The notes under the pieces are model-generated. The model had not been told where the DNA came from, made no database searches, and saw only the letters and a program-made list of their open reading frames with translations. Below, one piece after another: positions 31,022 through 40,561 of a DNA stretch of 64,000 nucleotides; within the stretch, counting starts at the first letter, position 1, and each line of letters begins with the position of its first letter. The position numbers and the translations under genes were made by a program. Source of the stretch: TK10-74A sp965217625 (lineage in GTDB: Bacteria; Chloroflexota; Dehalococcoidia; Bin125); the NCBI GenBank assembly GCA_965217625.1, contig OZ244557.1, forward strand, positions 2,294,001 to 2,358,000, read 5' to 3'.

Positions 31022-33531
31022 CGGTACAGGCTACGCGCGATCGCGATCGTGCCGTCGATGTTGGTGCCACGCAGGGTCGGATGCCACCCACGGACGTAGT
31101 ACCGGATGCCTGTTGCCTCATCGTAGATGTAGACGTAGGGCGCATTCTGTGAATCCTCAATCAGGTCATATCCCACGAAGGCGGGGTGGCCGTCGATGAT
31201 GCGCGTCTCCACGATGGATTTCGTGTGGTCGGCCGTGTCGGAGCCCCACGTCTTCCCGATCCCTATCGGTTGATTGATCGCGATGCCGACAGCCCAGACA
31301 CCATCTGCATCTACGTACCGCGCGATGATGCCACCCCCAGATTCATCACCCGTGTACGCCCAATCGAGTTGCCAACCGTCGGGCAGGGTGGGGTTGCGCC
31401 AAAGCCGGTGTTGCCGCACGACGGCAATGTCTGTTGTCCCCTCTTGAGAACTCAATTGTCCTGATGGGTACACCACGCTCTCCAGTTCGCCGGTCCAGCC
31501 GACGGGCCGGAGCTGCCAGGGACCGTGGCGGATGGGGATGGTCATGTCGGGTGACTGCAGGTTGGCGGGCGACCAGGTGATCGTGCGGGTGCCGGTGGTG
31601 TCGATGGCGCCGCTGCAGCCCGTGAAGGCGTAGGTCATCACCTTGACGGCCAGCAGCTTGCGCGGAGGATCGCCCGCCGGGTCGTCCTTGACCTCGGTCA
31701 CCGGATAGCGCACGAAGCAGTCATTGGCCTCCCGCCACTCGAAGATGTCCCCCACCGCCACCAGGGCGTAGAAGTCCGCCTGCGATGCGCCGGCGCTGTC
31801 GGTCTTGTGGATCACGAGGCCGGTCGTGCTGCCGTCGCGCAGCCCCTCGAAGGTCGTGACCATCGTGGTGAGGTCGTCGGGATCGGTGAGGAAGGCGTAG
31901 TCGCCCGCGTCCGTGACGCTGCCCGTCGTGACGGGGGCGCCGTAGGTCAGGGTGACCGAGGGCAGGCCGCAGTCCTCCAGGCCCAGATCCGCGGAGTCGT
32001 TGGAGCGCCCGCCCGCTGGCGCGCGCGGCTGGCAGGAACTGGCGTGCGCATCCGGCAGGAACTGGCGCGCGAGGGCGATCAGCGCCTCGGGGTCGTTCCG
32101 TTGTGCCACGCTCCCACCGTGGAACACGTAGATGGTGCCGTTCGCGGCGTCATAGAAATCCACGGCGGCGTAGGAGATGTCGCTCCGCACGCGGTCGTAC
32201 CCGACCGCCGCCGGCCAGCCGTCGATGACGCGCAACTCCCAGATGTGGGCGGCGGTTGCACGGTCCGTCGCAACGCCCATGACCACGCCTGGCCACAGGC
32301 GGGCCCGGTAGATCAACACGCTGAGGACGCCGCCGTCGGTGTGGCCGTAGTAGCCCTCGATCACGCCGCCATAGCCCAGGGACAAGTACCCGCTCCAGGC
32401 GGCGCCCAGGTCGGGGGCGGGCATCGGGTCCAGCGGCCAGGTGGTGTCGATTGGCGTGATTCTCGCCGCATCCGGCAGCGTGCCGCTCCAGCCCCGCGGC
32501 GCCCAGAGGGTATCCCCGTGCCAGACGGGGGCAGGGAGATTCCCCGTCGTGAACTCGCCGGGCGTCCAGGTGAAGGTACGGCTCCCGGTGGTGCGGATGG
32601 CGCCGGTGCAGCCGGTGTCGGGATAGGGGTGGGAGTAGATCTGGAGCGTCAGCAGTTTGCGCGGCGGATCGCCTGCCGGGTCGGCGTGCACCTCTCGGAC
32701 CACGTAGCGCATCCAGCAGCCGTCGGCCTCGCGCCACTCGACCACGTCGTTCGCCTCCACCAAGTCGTAGAAGGCCTCGTGCGACGCGCCATCGCCGTCG
32801 TTCTGGTGCATCACCAGGCCGATCGTCGTGCCGTCGCGCAGCCCCGTGCGCAGGCCCTCGTAGGTCGTGATGGCGGTGGTGAGGTCGTTGGGGTCGGTGA
32901 GGAAGGCGTAGCTGCCGTCGTCCGTGACGCTGCCCGTCGTGCTGGGGGCGCCGTAGGTCAGGGTCGTGGAGGGCAGTTCACAGGGATCCAGGCTGAGATG
33001 CGCCAGGTCGTTGCGCGTCACCTGCGTCAACTCCCGCGGCAGGCAGCCCGTGAAGCGGTTCTGCGCCAGCCGCAGCGTCGTCAAGTGGGGGAGGTCGCCC
33101 AGCGCGGCCGGGATCGTGCCCATCAGCGCCCGATCCTCCAGGCGCAACTCCGTGACGCGCGGCGGCCAGCCGTCGACGGTGACGCCGTCCCAGGCGCTGA
33201 TCGCCGTGTCCGCGTCCCAGTTCAGCGCGGCCGTGCCGCGCAGCGTGTTCATCGCCGCCAGCAGGATCGCGCAGTCGGCGACCAGGCCGGGGTTGTTTGC
33301 CGCGTCGGGCACGGCCCTCCCGGTCGCGCAGGGGCCGGGCGGCTGCGCCGGCGCGACGGCGGGGGTCACGCAGATCCGCCATCCCACGCTGATCTCGAAG
33401 CAGACGACCGCCGGCCCCGCGCTGTGCGCCGCCGCCGGGGTGGCGCCGGCCGGCCACAGGATCGCCGCGGCCACGCCGAGCAGCGCGAGGAGCGGCGTCA
33501 GCACGAGGGCGAAGCGTCTGCGGCGTGACAT
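31018..33531 (-). CDS. Large secreted protein with leucine-rich repeats and duplicated C-terminal module
   Basis: 837 residues from the ATG at 33531. Signal peptide: MSRRRR then ALVLTPLLALLGVAAAI, probably cut after AAAHS. A short LRR block (RVTELRLEDRALMGTIPAAL, LPHLTTLRLAQNRFTGCLP) lies at about 110-170. The rest is two copies of a ~300-residue unit: each contains LTYGAPxTTGSVTD, YAFLTDPxDLTT, a WREAxxCxxRYxVxEV strand and GTRTxTWSP. The unit is not recognised. Two cysteines per unit are conserved. It is followed by and coupled to the dehydratase gene. An adhesin or extracellular sensor role is guesswork. Confidence 0.8.
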   Translation of the reverse strand: MSRRRRFALVLTPLLALLGVAAAILWPAGATPAAAHSAGPAVVCFEISVGWRICVTPAVAPAQPPGPCATGRAVPDAANNPGLVADCAILLAAMNTLRGTAALNWDADTAISAWDGVTVDGWPPRVTELRLEDRALMGTIPAALGDLPHLTTLRLAQNRFTGCLPRELTQVTRNDLAHLSLDPCELPSTTLTYGAPSTTGSVTDDGSYAFLTDPNDLTTAITTYEGLRTGLRDGTTIGLVMHQNDGDGASHEAFYDLVEANDVVEWREADGCWMRYVVREVHADPAGDPPRKLLTLQIYSHPYPDTGCTGAIRTTGSRTFTWTPGEFTTGNLPAPVWHGDTLWAPRGWSGTLPDAARITPIDTTWPLDPMPAPDLGAAWSGYLSLGYGGVIEGYYGHTDGGVLSVLIYRARLWPGVVMGVATDRATAAHIWELRVIDGWPAAVGYDRVRSDISYAAVDFYDAANGTIYVFHGGSVAQRNDPEALIALARQFLPDAHASSCQPRAPAGGRSNDSADLGLEDCGLPSVTLTYGAPVTTGSVTDAGDYAFLTDPDDLTTMVTTFEGLRDGSTTGLVIHKTDSAGASQADFYALVAVGDIFEWREANDCFVRYPVTEVKDDPAGDPPRKLLAVKVMTYAFTGCSGAIDTTGTRTITWSPANLQSPDMTIPIRHGPWQLRPVGWTGELESVVYPSGQLSSQEGTTDIAVVRQHRLWRNPTLPDGWQLDWAYTGDESGGGIIARYVDADGVWAVGIAINQPIGIGKTWGSDTADHTKSIVETRIIDGHPAFVGYDLIEDSQNAPYVYIYDEATGIRYYVRGWHPTLRGTNIDGTIAIARSLYR

Positions 33532-33633
33532 GTCGTCTTCAGAGACGACTGCCGGCGCTTGAGTGTTCCCCCGCGCGGCCGGCATACGCCCCGCCCCTCA
33601 CAGCCCCTCCCGGAAGTCCGGGTGCGCGACGGC
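33491..33633. repeat. Duplicated block, copy 1 (with 40521-40663)
   Basis: About 143 bp shared with 40521-40663 at high identity. It spans the signal-peptide coding start of the secreted protein, the 5' gap with GTGTTCCCCCGCGCGGCCGG, and the end of the neighbouring upstream coding sequence. Confidence 0.8.
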
Positions 33634-33782
33634 GCGCAGCGCCGACGCCCCTTCCTCCAGCGACCGCCCCCGCAACTCGGCGACGCCGTACTCCGTGACG
33701 ACGCGGTCGGCCAGGGTGCGCGGGACGGTGACCGCCTCTTCCGCCCCCAGCCGCCGCACGATGCGCGAGCCCATCGGGGGCG
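33598..33782 (-). pseudogene. C-terminal fragment of an acetyl-CoA hydrolase/4-hydroxybutyrate CoA-transferase
   Basis: Encodes about 61 residues, including RIVRRLGAEEAVTVPRT, DRVVTEYGVAELRGRSLEE and AVAHPDFRE, followed by a stop. This is the conserved last segment of the ACH1/Cat2 CoA-transferase family. The N-terminal ~370 residues are missing: the fragment abuts the stop of the DinB gene at 33786. It is a remnant left by deletion or rearrangement. Confidence 0.75.
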
Positions 33783-33785
33783 GCT

Positions 33786-34307
33786 TCACCGGTACTTCGA
33801 CCGCTGCTCCTCCTGCAGGCCCGCGATCGTCTCCGCGGCGCGGCCGTAGATGTCGGGCGGGTCCCAGCCGTTCATGCCGGCGTAGGTGTCGATCTGGCTG
33901 CGGTGATGGATGTCGTGCTCGGTCATCAGCAGCAGCACGCGCCAGCCCGACATCGCGCCGCCGCTGTCGATCATCTCCACCTTGCGGCGCAGCCACGCGT
34001 CCGGCGTCTCCGCGAGCAGCAACCACAGTTGCGCCGCGCTCTCCTCGAGCACCGGCAGCCAGCGCTCGCGCGTCGACACGTCGGCCTGCTCCGGGCTGAC
34101 CCAGCCCTCGCCGCGGTAGGCGCTGGCGAAGTACAGCCGGGCCGTCGCCATGTGCCCCACGATGCCGTTGATCGTCCAGGCCTTCTCGCCCTCCCCCTGC
34201 GACGGGCGCCAGCCGTCGGCCTGCGGCGGCAGCGCCGCGACGTCGCGCAGCGCCCGCCGGTGCACGCCGCCGAAGTAGCGCAGGAACTCGTCGATCGAAG
34301 TCAGCAT
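33786..34307 (-). CDS. DinB-superfamily protein
   Basis: 173 residues. Four-helix DinB/YfiT fold with the three-histidine metal site: H52 in NGIVGHMATARLYF and H131 plus H134/H135 in LMTEHDIHHRSQID. Such proteins include thiol transferases (mycothiol or bacillithiol) and many of unknown use. Its end is fused in space to the CoA-transferase remnant, so the sequence downstream of its stop was rearranged. Confidence 0.85.
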   Translation of the reverse strand: MLTSIDEFLRYFGGVHRRALRDVAALPPQADGWRPSQGEGEKAWTINGIVGHMATARLYFASAYRGEGWVSPEQADVSTRERWLPVLEESAAQLWLLLAETPDAWLRRKVEMIDSGGAMSGWRVLLLMTEHDIHHRSQIDTYAGMNGWDPPDIYGRAAETIAGLQEEQRSKYR

Positions 34308-34350
34308 CGTGGCTCCCCTTCCGTCGCCCGCGCTCCGCGCCGGCGCCTGA

Positions 34351-35085
34351 TCACGAAAACAGTGCTCCCTGCCGCGTCCCCAGCGGCGTCTGCGTGGCCA
34401 GTTCCGCGTCGGGATCGAGGGTCAGGCAATCGGGGTCGTCGTTGCGCACCGAGTTCACCCGGCGCGACACCGCCTGCCCCACCAGCAGCGACTCCGGGGC
34501 CGGGCGCAGCAGCCCCCGCACGACGTCCGGCTCGTTGCCGGGGTAGACCCATTCCGCCGCGTCGTCGGGGCTCAGGACGACCGGCATGCGGTCGTGGATC
34601 GGCGCGACCGCGGCGTTGGCGGCGGTGGTCAGGATCGTGAACGTGCGCCGCCAGTCGTCGTCGGCCGCCCGCCACGATTCGTACAGGCCGGCCAGCAGGA
34701 CCAGCCCTCCCTCCGGCCGGTGGAACCAGACCGGCTGCCGCGCCGACTTCGGCCCCGTCCACTCGAAGAAGCCGTCGGCCGGCACCAGGCAGCGACGCCC
34801 CTTCTCCCACGCGGCCCGATAGGCCCGCCGCCGCGGCACGTCCTCGGCGCGCGCGTTGATCTGCGCCCCGGCCCGCTTGGCGTCGGTCGCCCAGCTGTTG
34901 ACCAGCCCCCATCGGGCGGGCAGGGCCTGCCGCTCCTCCTGTCGCTCGCGCACGATGAAGTGCGGCTGAGTGGGGGCGATGTTGTAGCGCGGCCGGTAGT
35001 CGATCCCCGCCAGCGCCGCCGGGTCGACGCCCAGCGCCGCCGCGACCTCCGCCACCCCGACCGTGAGCGTGAATCGAGCGCACAT
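34351..35085 (-). CDS. yedK: SOS response-associated peptidase / HMCES-type abasic-site protein (YedK)
   Basis: 244 residues. MCARFTL gives the catalytic cysteine C2 after removal of Met1. Other family marks are YNIAPTQPHFIV, INARAEDV with the conserved Asn and Glu, RRCLVPADGFFEW and PIHDRMPVVL with the active histidine. YedK forms a thiazolidine crosslink with abasic sites in single-stranded DNA and so shields them. Full-length. No LexA box is seen directly upstream despite the family name. Confidence 0.95.
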   Translation of the reverse strand: MCARFTLTVGVAEVAAALGVDPAALAGIDYRPRYNIAPTQPHFIVRERQEERQALPARWGLVNSWATDAKRAGAQINARAEDVPRRRAYRAAWEKGRRCLVPADGFFEWTGPKSARQPVWFHRPEGGLVLLAGLYESWRAADDDWRRTFTILTTAANAAVAPIHDRMPVVLSPDDAAEWVYPGNEPDVVRGLLRPAPESLLVGQAVSRRVNSVRNDDPDCLTLDPDAELATQTPLGTRQGALFS

Positions 35086-35254
35086 ACCCGCAGTCTAGCG
35101 AGACGGGCCCCGCGGGCGCCCCGCGACATACAGCCGCTTGTCACCACATCCGGCAGCCGCGACCATGCGCGGGCCGAGCCGGCGGTCGCGCCCTAGGATG
35201 GCGCAAGAGCATCGCGCCCGAGGCCGGCGCTGGAGACTGCTTTCGGAGGATGGG

Positions 35255-36076
35255 ATGAACGATACCGTGCTCGTCGATTGCCGGGACGACGGCGTCGCGC
35301 TGGTGACGCTGAATCGCCCCGAGTCGCTCAACGCGATGAACACCGATCTGAGCAACGCCCTGCGGGCGACCCTCGCCGAACTCGCGGCCGACCCCGCCGT
35401 GCGCTGCGTGGCGCTCACCGGCCAGGGCCGCGCCTTCTGCGCCGGCGGCGACGTCAAATCGATGCGCGACCGCTCCCAGCAGGAGGGCCTCGGCCCCGAC
35501 GGCGAATACCACACGGACGTCGCGATTCGCGCCATGCAGGACCGCCAGCTCGAGACCAGCGGCCTGCTGCACACGATGCCCAAGCCGACCGTCGCGCTGG
35601 TCAACGGCTACGCCATGGGCGCGGGCTTCAGCTTCGCCCTCGCCTGCGACCTGCGCCTCTGCTCCGAGAAGGCGAAGTTCGGCATGGCCTTCCGCAACGT
35701 CGGACTGCCCGGCGACTTCGGCGGCGCCTACTTCCTGCCCCGCGTCGTCGGCCAGGGCCTCGCCCGCGAGATCTACTTCACCGGCGAAGTGATCGACGCC
35801 CAGCGCGCCCAGGCGATCGGCCTGGTCAACCGCGTCTACCCCGCCGGCGACTTCCTCGCCGAGGCCCTCGACTACGTCGGCCGCCTCGCCCAGGGGCCCA
35901 CCAAGGCGCTGGGCCGCATGAAGGCGAATCTCAATCGCTCCGGCGAGGGCAGTAGCATGGAGGAGGTTCTGATGTCGGAGGCGATCAACACCCGCATGTC
36001 GCGCCAGGACCACGATCACACCGGCGCCCTTGAAGCCTTTATCCGCGGCGACAAGCCCGTCTTCAGCGGGCGCTGA
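35255..36076 (+). CDS. Enoyl-CoA hydratase/isomerase (crotonase) 1
   Basis: 273 residues after a GGAGGATGGG ribosome site. Crotonase features: VALVTLNRPESLNAM, the oxyanion-hole GRAFCAGGDVKSM and LVNGYAMGAGFSFALACD, then FRNVGLPGDFGGAYFLPRVVG. At the place of the second catalytic glutamate it has Asp (GDFGG), as in the PaaG-type isomerases, so isomerisation may be as likely as hydration. It is the first of three crotonases in a row, very similar to the second. Confidence 0.9.
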   Translation: MNDTVLVDCRDDGVALVTLNRPESLNAMNTDLSNALRATLAELAADPAVRCVALTGQGRAFCAGGDVKSMRDRSQQEGLGPDGEYHTDVAIRAMQDRQLETSGLLHTMPKPTVALVNGYAMGAGFSFALACDLRLCSEKAKFGMAFRNVGLPGDFGGAYFLPRVVGQGLAREIYFTGEVIDAQRAQAIGLVNRVYPAGDFLAEALDYVGRLAQGPTKALGRMKANLNRSGEGSSMEEVLMSEAINTRMSRQDHDHTGALEAFIRGDKPVFSGR

Positions 36077-36119
36077 CCCGCCGCCGCGCGCAGCGACCCG
36101 CGACACACTTGGAGGACCC

Positions 36120-36932
36120 ATGTCCGACTCCCCCATCCTGGTCGATACACGTGACGACGGCGTGGCGCTGATCACGCTCAACCGCCCCGACCGGCTCAAC
36201 GCCATGTCGGCCGACCTGCTCGCGCAACTGGCCGATGCGCTGCGCGCCGCCGCCGCCGACCCCGCCGTGCGCTGCGTCGCGATCACCGGCGCGGGGCGGG
36301 CCTTCTCGGCCGGCGGCGACGTGAAGGACATGGCCGCCGACCGCCGCGCCGTCACCTTCGGCGGCGAGACCGACGAGGAGGCGTCGGGCCTGCTGGCGCG
36401 CGCCGCCCAGAGCACGACCGGCGCGATCTACGACCTGCCCAAGCCCGTCGTGGCGTTGGTCAACGGCGTCGCGGTGGGTGGGGCGCTGGGCCTGGTGCTG
36501 GCCTGCGACGTGCGGCTGGCGTCGCGGCGGGCGCGGCTGGGGACGGCCTTCCGCAACGTCGGGCTGAGCGGCGACTTCGGCACGACCTACCTGCTGCCGC
36601 GGCTGGTCGGCTGGGGGCGGGCGCGGGAACTCTTCCTCAGCGGCGACCTGCTCGACGCCGATACCGCCCAGGAGTTGGGCCTCGTGACCGCCGTGTACGA
36701 CGACGACACGTTCCTGGCCGACGGCCTCGCCTACTGCGCCCGGCTGGCCCAGGGCCCCACCCTCGCCTTCGGCCGCATGAAGGCCAACCTCAACTTCGGC
36801 GAGGGGCACTCGCTGACTCAGGCCCTGGCGCACGAGGCCCTGAACCAGCGCTTCAGCGCCCTCGACAGCGACCACCACGACGCCGCCGTCGCGTTCGCCA
36901 ACAAACAGGAGCCCGCCTTCCGCGGGCGGTAA
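36120..36932 (+). CDS. Enoyl-CoA hydratase/isomerase (crotonase) 2
   Basis: 270 residues; TTGGAGGACCC precedes the start. A close paralogue of crotonase 1 (same VDTRDDGVALITLNRPDRLNAM opening, FRNVGLSGDFGTTYLLPR, and a shared QGPTxAxGRMKANLN tail), evidently a tandem duplication. Ala/Ser replace some residues of the substrate channel, e.g. GRAFSAGGDVKDM. It keeps Asp at the second acid position. A role in fatty- or aromatic-acid breakdown is likely. Confidence 0.9.
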   Translation: MSDSPILVDTRDDGVALITLNRPDRLNAMSADLLAQLADALRAAAADPAVRCVAITGAGRAFSAGGDVKDMAADRRAVTFGGETDEEASGLLARAAQSTTGAIYDLPKPVVALVNGVAVGGALGLVLACDVRLASRRARLGTAFRNVGLSGDFGTTYLLPRLVGWGRARELFLSGDLLDADTAQELGLVTAVYDDDTFLADGLAYCARLAQGPTLAFGRMKANLNFGEGHSLTQALAHEALNQRFSALDSDHHDAAVAFANKQEPAFRGR

Positions 36933-36978
36933 CCCGGCCGGGGCCAGTGAGCGCCCCCGCGCGACAAAGGAGATCGAG

Positions 36979-37866
36979 ATGGAATTCGGCAACTTCCGCG
37001 GCTTCGAGGTCGGCCTGCGCGATCCCGGCATCGCCTGGGTGCGGTTCAACCAGCCCGAGCGCCTCAACGGCATGACCCACCACCTCAAGCGCGACCTGCG
37101 CGAGGCGCTGCTCCAGGCCCAGTTCGACGACGCCGTCCGCGTCGTCGTCATCACCGGCTCCGGCCGCGCCTTCTCCGCCGGCGACGACATCACCGGCCGC
37201 GCGATCAGCTTCGCCGACGACGCCCGGCCCCTCGTCGGCCCCATCGACAGCGGCCACCACAACCCCATGGCGACCTACTACGGTCTGCGCATGATCTCGC
37301 AGCCGCTCAACAAGGCCGTGCGCGAGCTGGACAAGATCACAATCGCCGCGATCAACGGCGTCGCCGTGCAGACCGGGCTCTCGCTGGCCCTGGCCTGCGA
37401 CTTCCGCATCGCCGCCGAGAGCGCCCGGCTGACCAGCGGCACGCTGCGCTTCGGCCTCCTGCCCGACGAAGGCGGCCACAAGCTGATGGTGCAGCACATG
37501 GGCGTCACCAAGGCGATGGAGTTTTGCCTGCGCATGCAGTTCGCCAGCGCGCAGGAGGCGCTCGAACTCGGCATGCTGAACGAGGTCGTGCCCGACGACG
37601 AACTCGAAGAGCGCACCATGGCGCTCGCCACCGAGATCGCCAACGGCCCCCAGGTCGCGATGCGCCTGCTCAAGCGCACGATGTACAACGCCGACGAGAT
37701 GACCTGGGACCAGGCCTGCGACGACATCGCCGCCAAGACCGCCATCACCGACTGGGACCCCGACGCCAAGGAGGGCGGCCGCTCCTTCAAGGAGAAGCGC
37801 GCGCCCGTCTTCAACCAGCGCCTGGGCGAGGCTCGCGGCGGCCAGCCCTGGCAGTCTCCGTCCTGA
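36979..37866 (+). CDS. Enoyl-CoA hydratase (crotonase) 3
   Basis: 295 residues with AAAGGAGAT before the start. More divergent: WVRFNQPERLNGM, GRAFSAGDDITGRA, AINGVAVQTGLSLALACDFRIA and RFGLLPDEGGHKLM, where a Glu is present in the second acid region. An inserted segment (residues ~75-110, ISFADDARPLVGPIDS) and an extended C-terminal tail make it longer than its neighbours. The three crotonases are in one direction with short gaps, probably one operon. Confidence 0.9.
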   Translation: MEFGNFRGFEVGLRDPGIAWVRFNQPERLNGMTHHLKRDLREALLQAQFDDAVRVVVITGSGRAFSAGDDITGRAISFADDARPLVGPIDSGHHNPMATYYGLRMISQPLNKAVRELDKITIAAINGVAVQTGLSLALACDFRIAAESARLTSGTLRFGLLPDEGGHKLMVQHMGVTKAMEFCLRMQFASAQEALELGMLNEVVPDDELEERTMALATEIANGPQVAMRLLKRTMYNADEMTWDQACDDIAAKTAITDWDPDAKEGGRSFKEKRAPVFNQRLGEARGGQPWQSPS

Positions 37867-37930
37867 CCTCACCCCCGGACCCCTCCCCATACGGCCTACG
37901 CGTGATCGCGATCGGGTTTCGAGGACGGTT

Positions 37931-40561
37931 CTAACGGAGGCTGGGCGAGTCGGCGGGCCAGGTGCAGATCACCGCTCCGACCAAATACTCGAAGCAAGTG
38001 AGGTCCGGGCCCAGGCGCCGCGGTGCCTGCCCACGGCCGCTGGCCTGCGCCGGCTGGGTTGCGATCGAGATCTCCGTTTCGACGCGGACGATGCCATCGT
38101 GCACCACACGGATGCGAAAGGGAGTGCCCGAGGGGAGAGGGAACTGCCCCCCGGTCGGTCCGCCGAAGGTGAACGTCCAAGGCGGTGCATAGATGCCCTC
38201 CAACTGGAGGAGGCGTGTCGCGCCCTGGTCGAGGAGGAGTACCTCGTAGCTTTGTCTGGCGGCGGCGAACGGCGGATCCCAGGTCACCGTGATGCTCGTC
38301 GCGGTGGAGGTCGCGCGCAGGTTCCGGGGGCCGCGCGGCAGCGGCGTGGAGCCCGCCGGCGCTGGCTTGGTGCGCACGGGGACGTCGACAAACCGGGTCG
38401 GCCGGCCTTCACGCCATGTCCCGCTAGCGACGCGCAGGCGGTACTCCGTGTCCGGCGACAGGCGCCGGAGCGTCACCTCGTGTGTGCCGCTCGCCGGATC
38501 GCCCCAGGCGGCCGCATCGGCCGGTGAGATCCGTGTGCCGGCGAGGGAATCAGCGTTGCTCACACCGACGTACCAGTAGGTCGCGGAGGGCTGGCGATCC
38601 CAGCGGACGGTCACCGTGTCGTGGGTCGTGGTGACCGTCACGTTGGCCGCGTAGGTCAGGGTCGTCGCTTGCCGGGCGGGCGTCCAGCGCAGCGCCGCCG
38701 GCGTCTCCGCCTCCAGGGGGTGGCGCATCGGCGCGACCGCTGCCTCGTAGGCCACCGGGTCGCGCAGACCATCGAAATAGGCCAGCGCCGCGTAGGTGAA
38801 GCCAAGGCTCCTGTAGGGCGGCTGCGCCTCGTACGTCCACGCGGCCGTGCCCACTTCCCGCCAGCGCACCAGGAAGCCAACGAGCGCGGCGGCGCCGGGC
38901 GGGGGCTCGGCCGTGTACCAGCGGAACGACAACGACTCGGGGTGGACGCCAGTTGCGCCGGCCGTCTCCGGCACCGGGAGGGGCGGCACGATCGTGTAGG
39001 CGGCGCTGGCCGTCGCCGGCGCGCCGGTGGCGTCGGTCACGACGGCCGTGATCGTCCCCGGCGCCGTGCTCGCTCCCTCGGGCAGCGCCGCGCAGGTCAC
39101 GGTCGCGCTCTCCGCGTCGGGGTCCACCGGCGCCCCATCCACCGTCAGCCGGTACGGCGCGGCGCCGCCGGTGATCGTCCAGGTGACCGGGTTGAGCGTG
39201 CCGGCCGTGCACTCGGACCGCTCGGCCGTGAGGATCATGGTCAGCGGCGGCGGCGCCGCGTTGGTCGTGATCGTGATCTCGGCCGATGCTCCGTCCCCCC
39301 CGTCATGCGCCACAATCACGCGGTACGTCGTCTCCGGCTCTAATCCCACGAAGTCGCCGCGAGTCGTCCAGCCGCTCGGGGGCGGATCGCCCGGCCAACC
39401 GATGGCGATGCGATAGCCGTTCGGCGCGAACACCATGACGGCCCAGCCCGGCTCCGCGTCGGGGAAAGGGGGATCCCAGAAGACGGTGATGCTGTCGTGC
39501 GTCGCGGTCGCGCGCAGGTTGTTCGGTCCCCGTGGCGGCGGCTCCCAATCCTCCGGCGCCGCCACAGTGCGCGCCGCCACGACCCTGTACGCTCGTTGGG
39601 CGTCGATACCGTCACCGGCGCTGATGGTGATCTCATAGTCGCTGTCCGGCGTGAGATTGCGGAAGCGCGTGTGCTGGCGCCCATTCGTGGCGGTGATCCG
39701 GCTACAGCAATGGCCCCGGTGAAGCCCGCCACCCACGAGCGCCACCTGACCGCTCTGCGTGTAGGGTTGCTCGTCCCACGACACGTCCAGCGTGTTGTGC
39801 GTCGCCTGCACGACGACGTTCTGTGGCTCCGTCACGGTCCCGAACTGGACGGGCGGGCTCCAGTTCAGCGCCGCCGGCGTCTGCTGTTCGATCGGATGCC
39901 GGATGGCCGCCACCATGCCCTGCCACTCGCTCAACTGAGACAACTCGCCTGCGCCCAGTCGCGCCGTTTGCAGGACAGCGATGGGGTACGTCAGCGGCTC
40001 AAGGATCTCGTACGGGTCGGTCGCGGCGGCGTCCAGGTCGCGGAAGCGGAACAGATACGAATCGAAGTCGTCCCGGCCGTGGTAGTCCGGCACCGGCGGG
40101 GACTGACTGCCCGCGCCTTCGACGGTGTCCCACCCGATCACTATGTCAACTCTCGTTACTGCGTGGCGGGTGACCCCTGTCGGCGCGGGCAGCGGCTCCA
40201 CGATCGTGTAGGCGGCGCTGGCCGTCGCCGGGGCCCCGGTGGCGTCGGTGACGGTGGCCGTGAACGTGCCTGGCGCCTCATTCGCTCCCTCGGGCAGCGC
40301 CCCGCAGGTCACGGTCGCGCTCTCCGCGTCGGCGTCCACCGACGCGCCATCGATCGTCAGGGTGTAGGGCGGCGTGCCGCCCGTGATCTCCCACGACACG
40401 GGGTTGAGCGTCCCCGCCGTGCACTCGGCGCGGCCCGCGGTGATGGTGAGCGTGAGCGGATCGGGCGCTTGCGCTGCGGCCACGCTCCAGTTCAGCAGCA
40501 GGGCGGCGAGCAGGCCGAGCAGCGGCGTGACGACGACGGCGACGCGTCTGCGGTCGGGCAT
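37931..40561 (-). CDS. Large secreted fibronectin-type-III repeat protein
   Basis: 876 residues from the ATG at 40561. Signal peptide VVVTPLLGLLAALLLNWSVAAAQA. An ~95-residue module (LTITAGRAECTAGTLNPVSW ... GAPATASAAYTIV) occurs twice, near residues 30-125 and 450-545, each followed by FN3-type domains: GPNNLRATATHDSITVFWDP, NVTVTTTHDTVTVRWDRQP and GPRNLRATSTATSITVTWDP. The chain ends WPADSPSLR without an anchor. Its 5' region is shared with the LRR protein gene at 31018 (same leader sequence before the start). Cell-surface or matrix adhesion is likely from the FN3 array. Confidence 0.85.
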   Translation of the reverse strand: MPDRRRVAVVVTPLLGLLAALLLNWSVAAAQAPDPLTLTITAGRAECTAGTLNPVSWEITGGTPPYTLTIDGASVDADAESATVTCGALPEGANEAPGTFTATVTDATGAPATASAAYTIVEPLPAPTGVTRHAVTRVDIVIGWDTVEGAGSQSPPVPDYHGRDDFDSYLFRFRDLDAAATDPYEILEPLTYPIAVLQTARLGAGELSQLSEWQGMVAAIRHPIEQQTPAALNWSPPVQFGTVTEPQNVVVQATHNTLDVSWDEQPYTQSGQVALVGGGLHRGHCCSRITATNGRQHTRFRNLTPDSDYEITISAGDGIDAQRAYRVVAARTVAAPEDWEPPPRGPNNLRATATHDSITVFWDPPFPDAEPGWAVMVFAPNGYRIAIGWPGDPPPSGWTTRGDFVGLEPETTYRVIVAHDGGDGASAEITITTNAAPPPLTMILTAERSECTAGTLNPVTWTITGGAAPYRLTVDGAPVDPDAESATVTCAALPEGASTAPGTITAVVTDATGAPATASAAYTIVPPLPVPETAGATGVHPESLSFRWYTAEPPPGAAALVGFLVRWREVGTAAWTYEAQPPYRSLGFTYAALAYFDGLRDPVAYEAAVAPMRHPLEAETPAALRWTPARQATTLTYAANVTVTTTHDTVTVRWDRQPSATYWYVGVSNADSLAGTRISPADAAAWGDPASGTHEVTLRRLSPDTEYRLRVASGTWREGRPTRFVDVPVRTKPAPAGSTPLPRGPRNLRATSTATSITVTWDPPFAAARQSYEVLLLDQGATRLLQLEGIYAPPWTFTFGGPTGGQFPLPSGTPFRIRVVHDGIVRVETEISIATQPAQASGRGQAPRRLGPDLTCFEYLVGAVICTWPADSPSLR

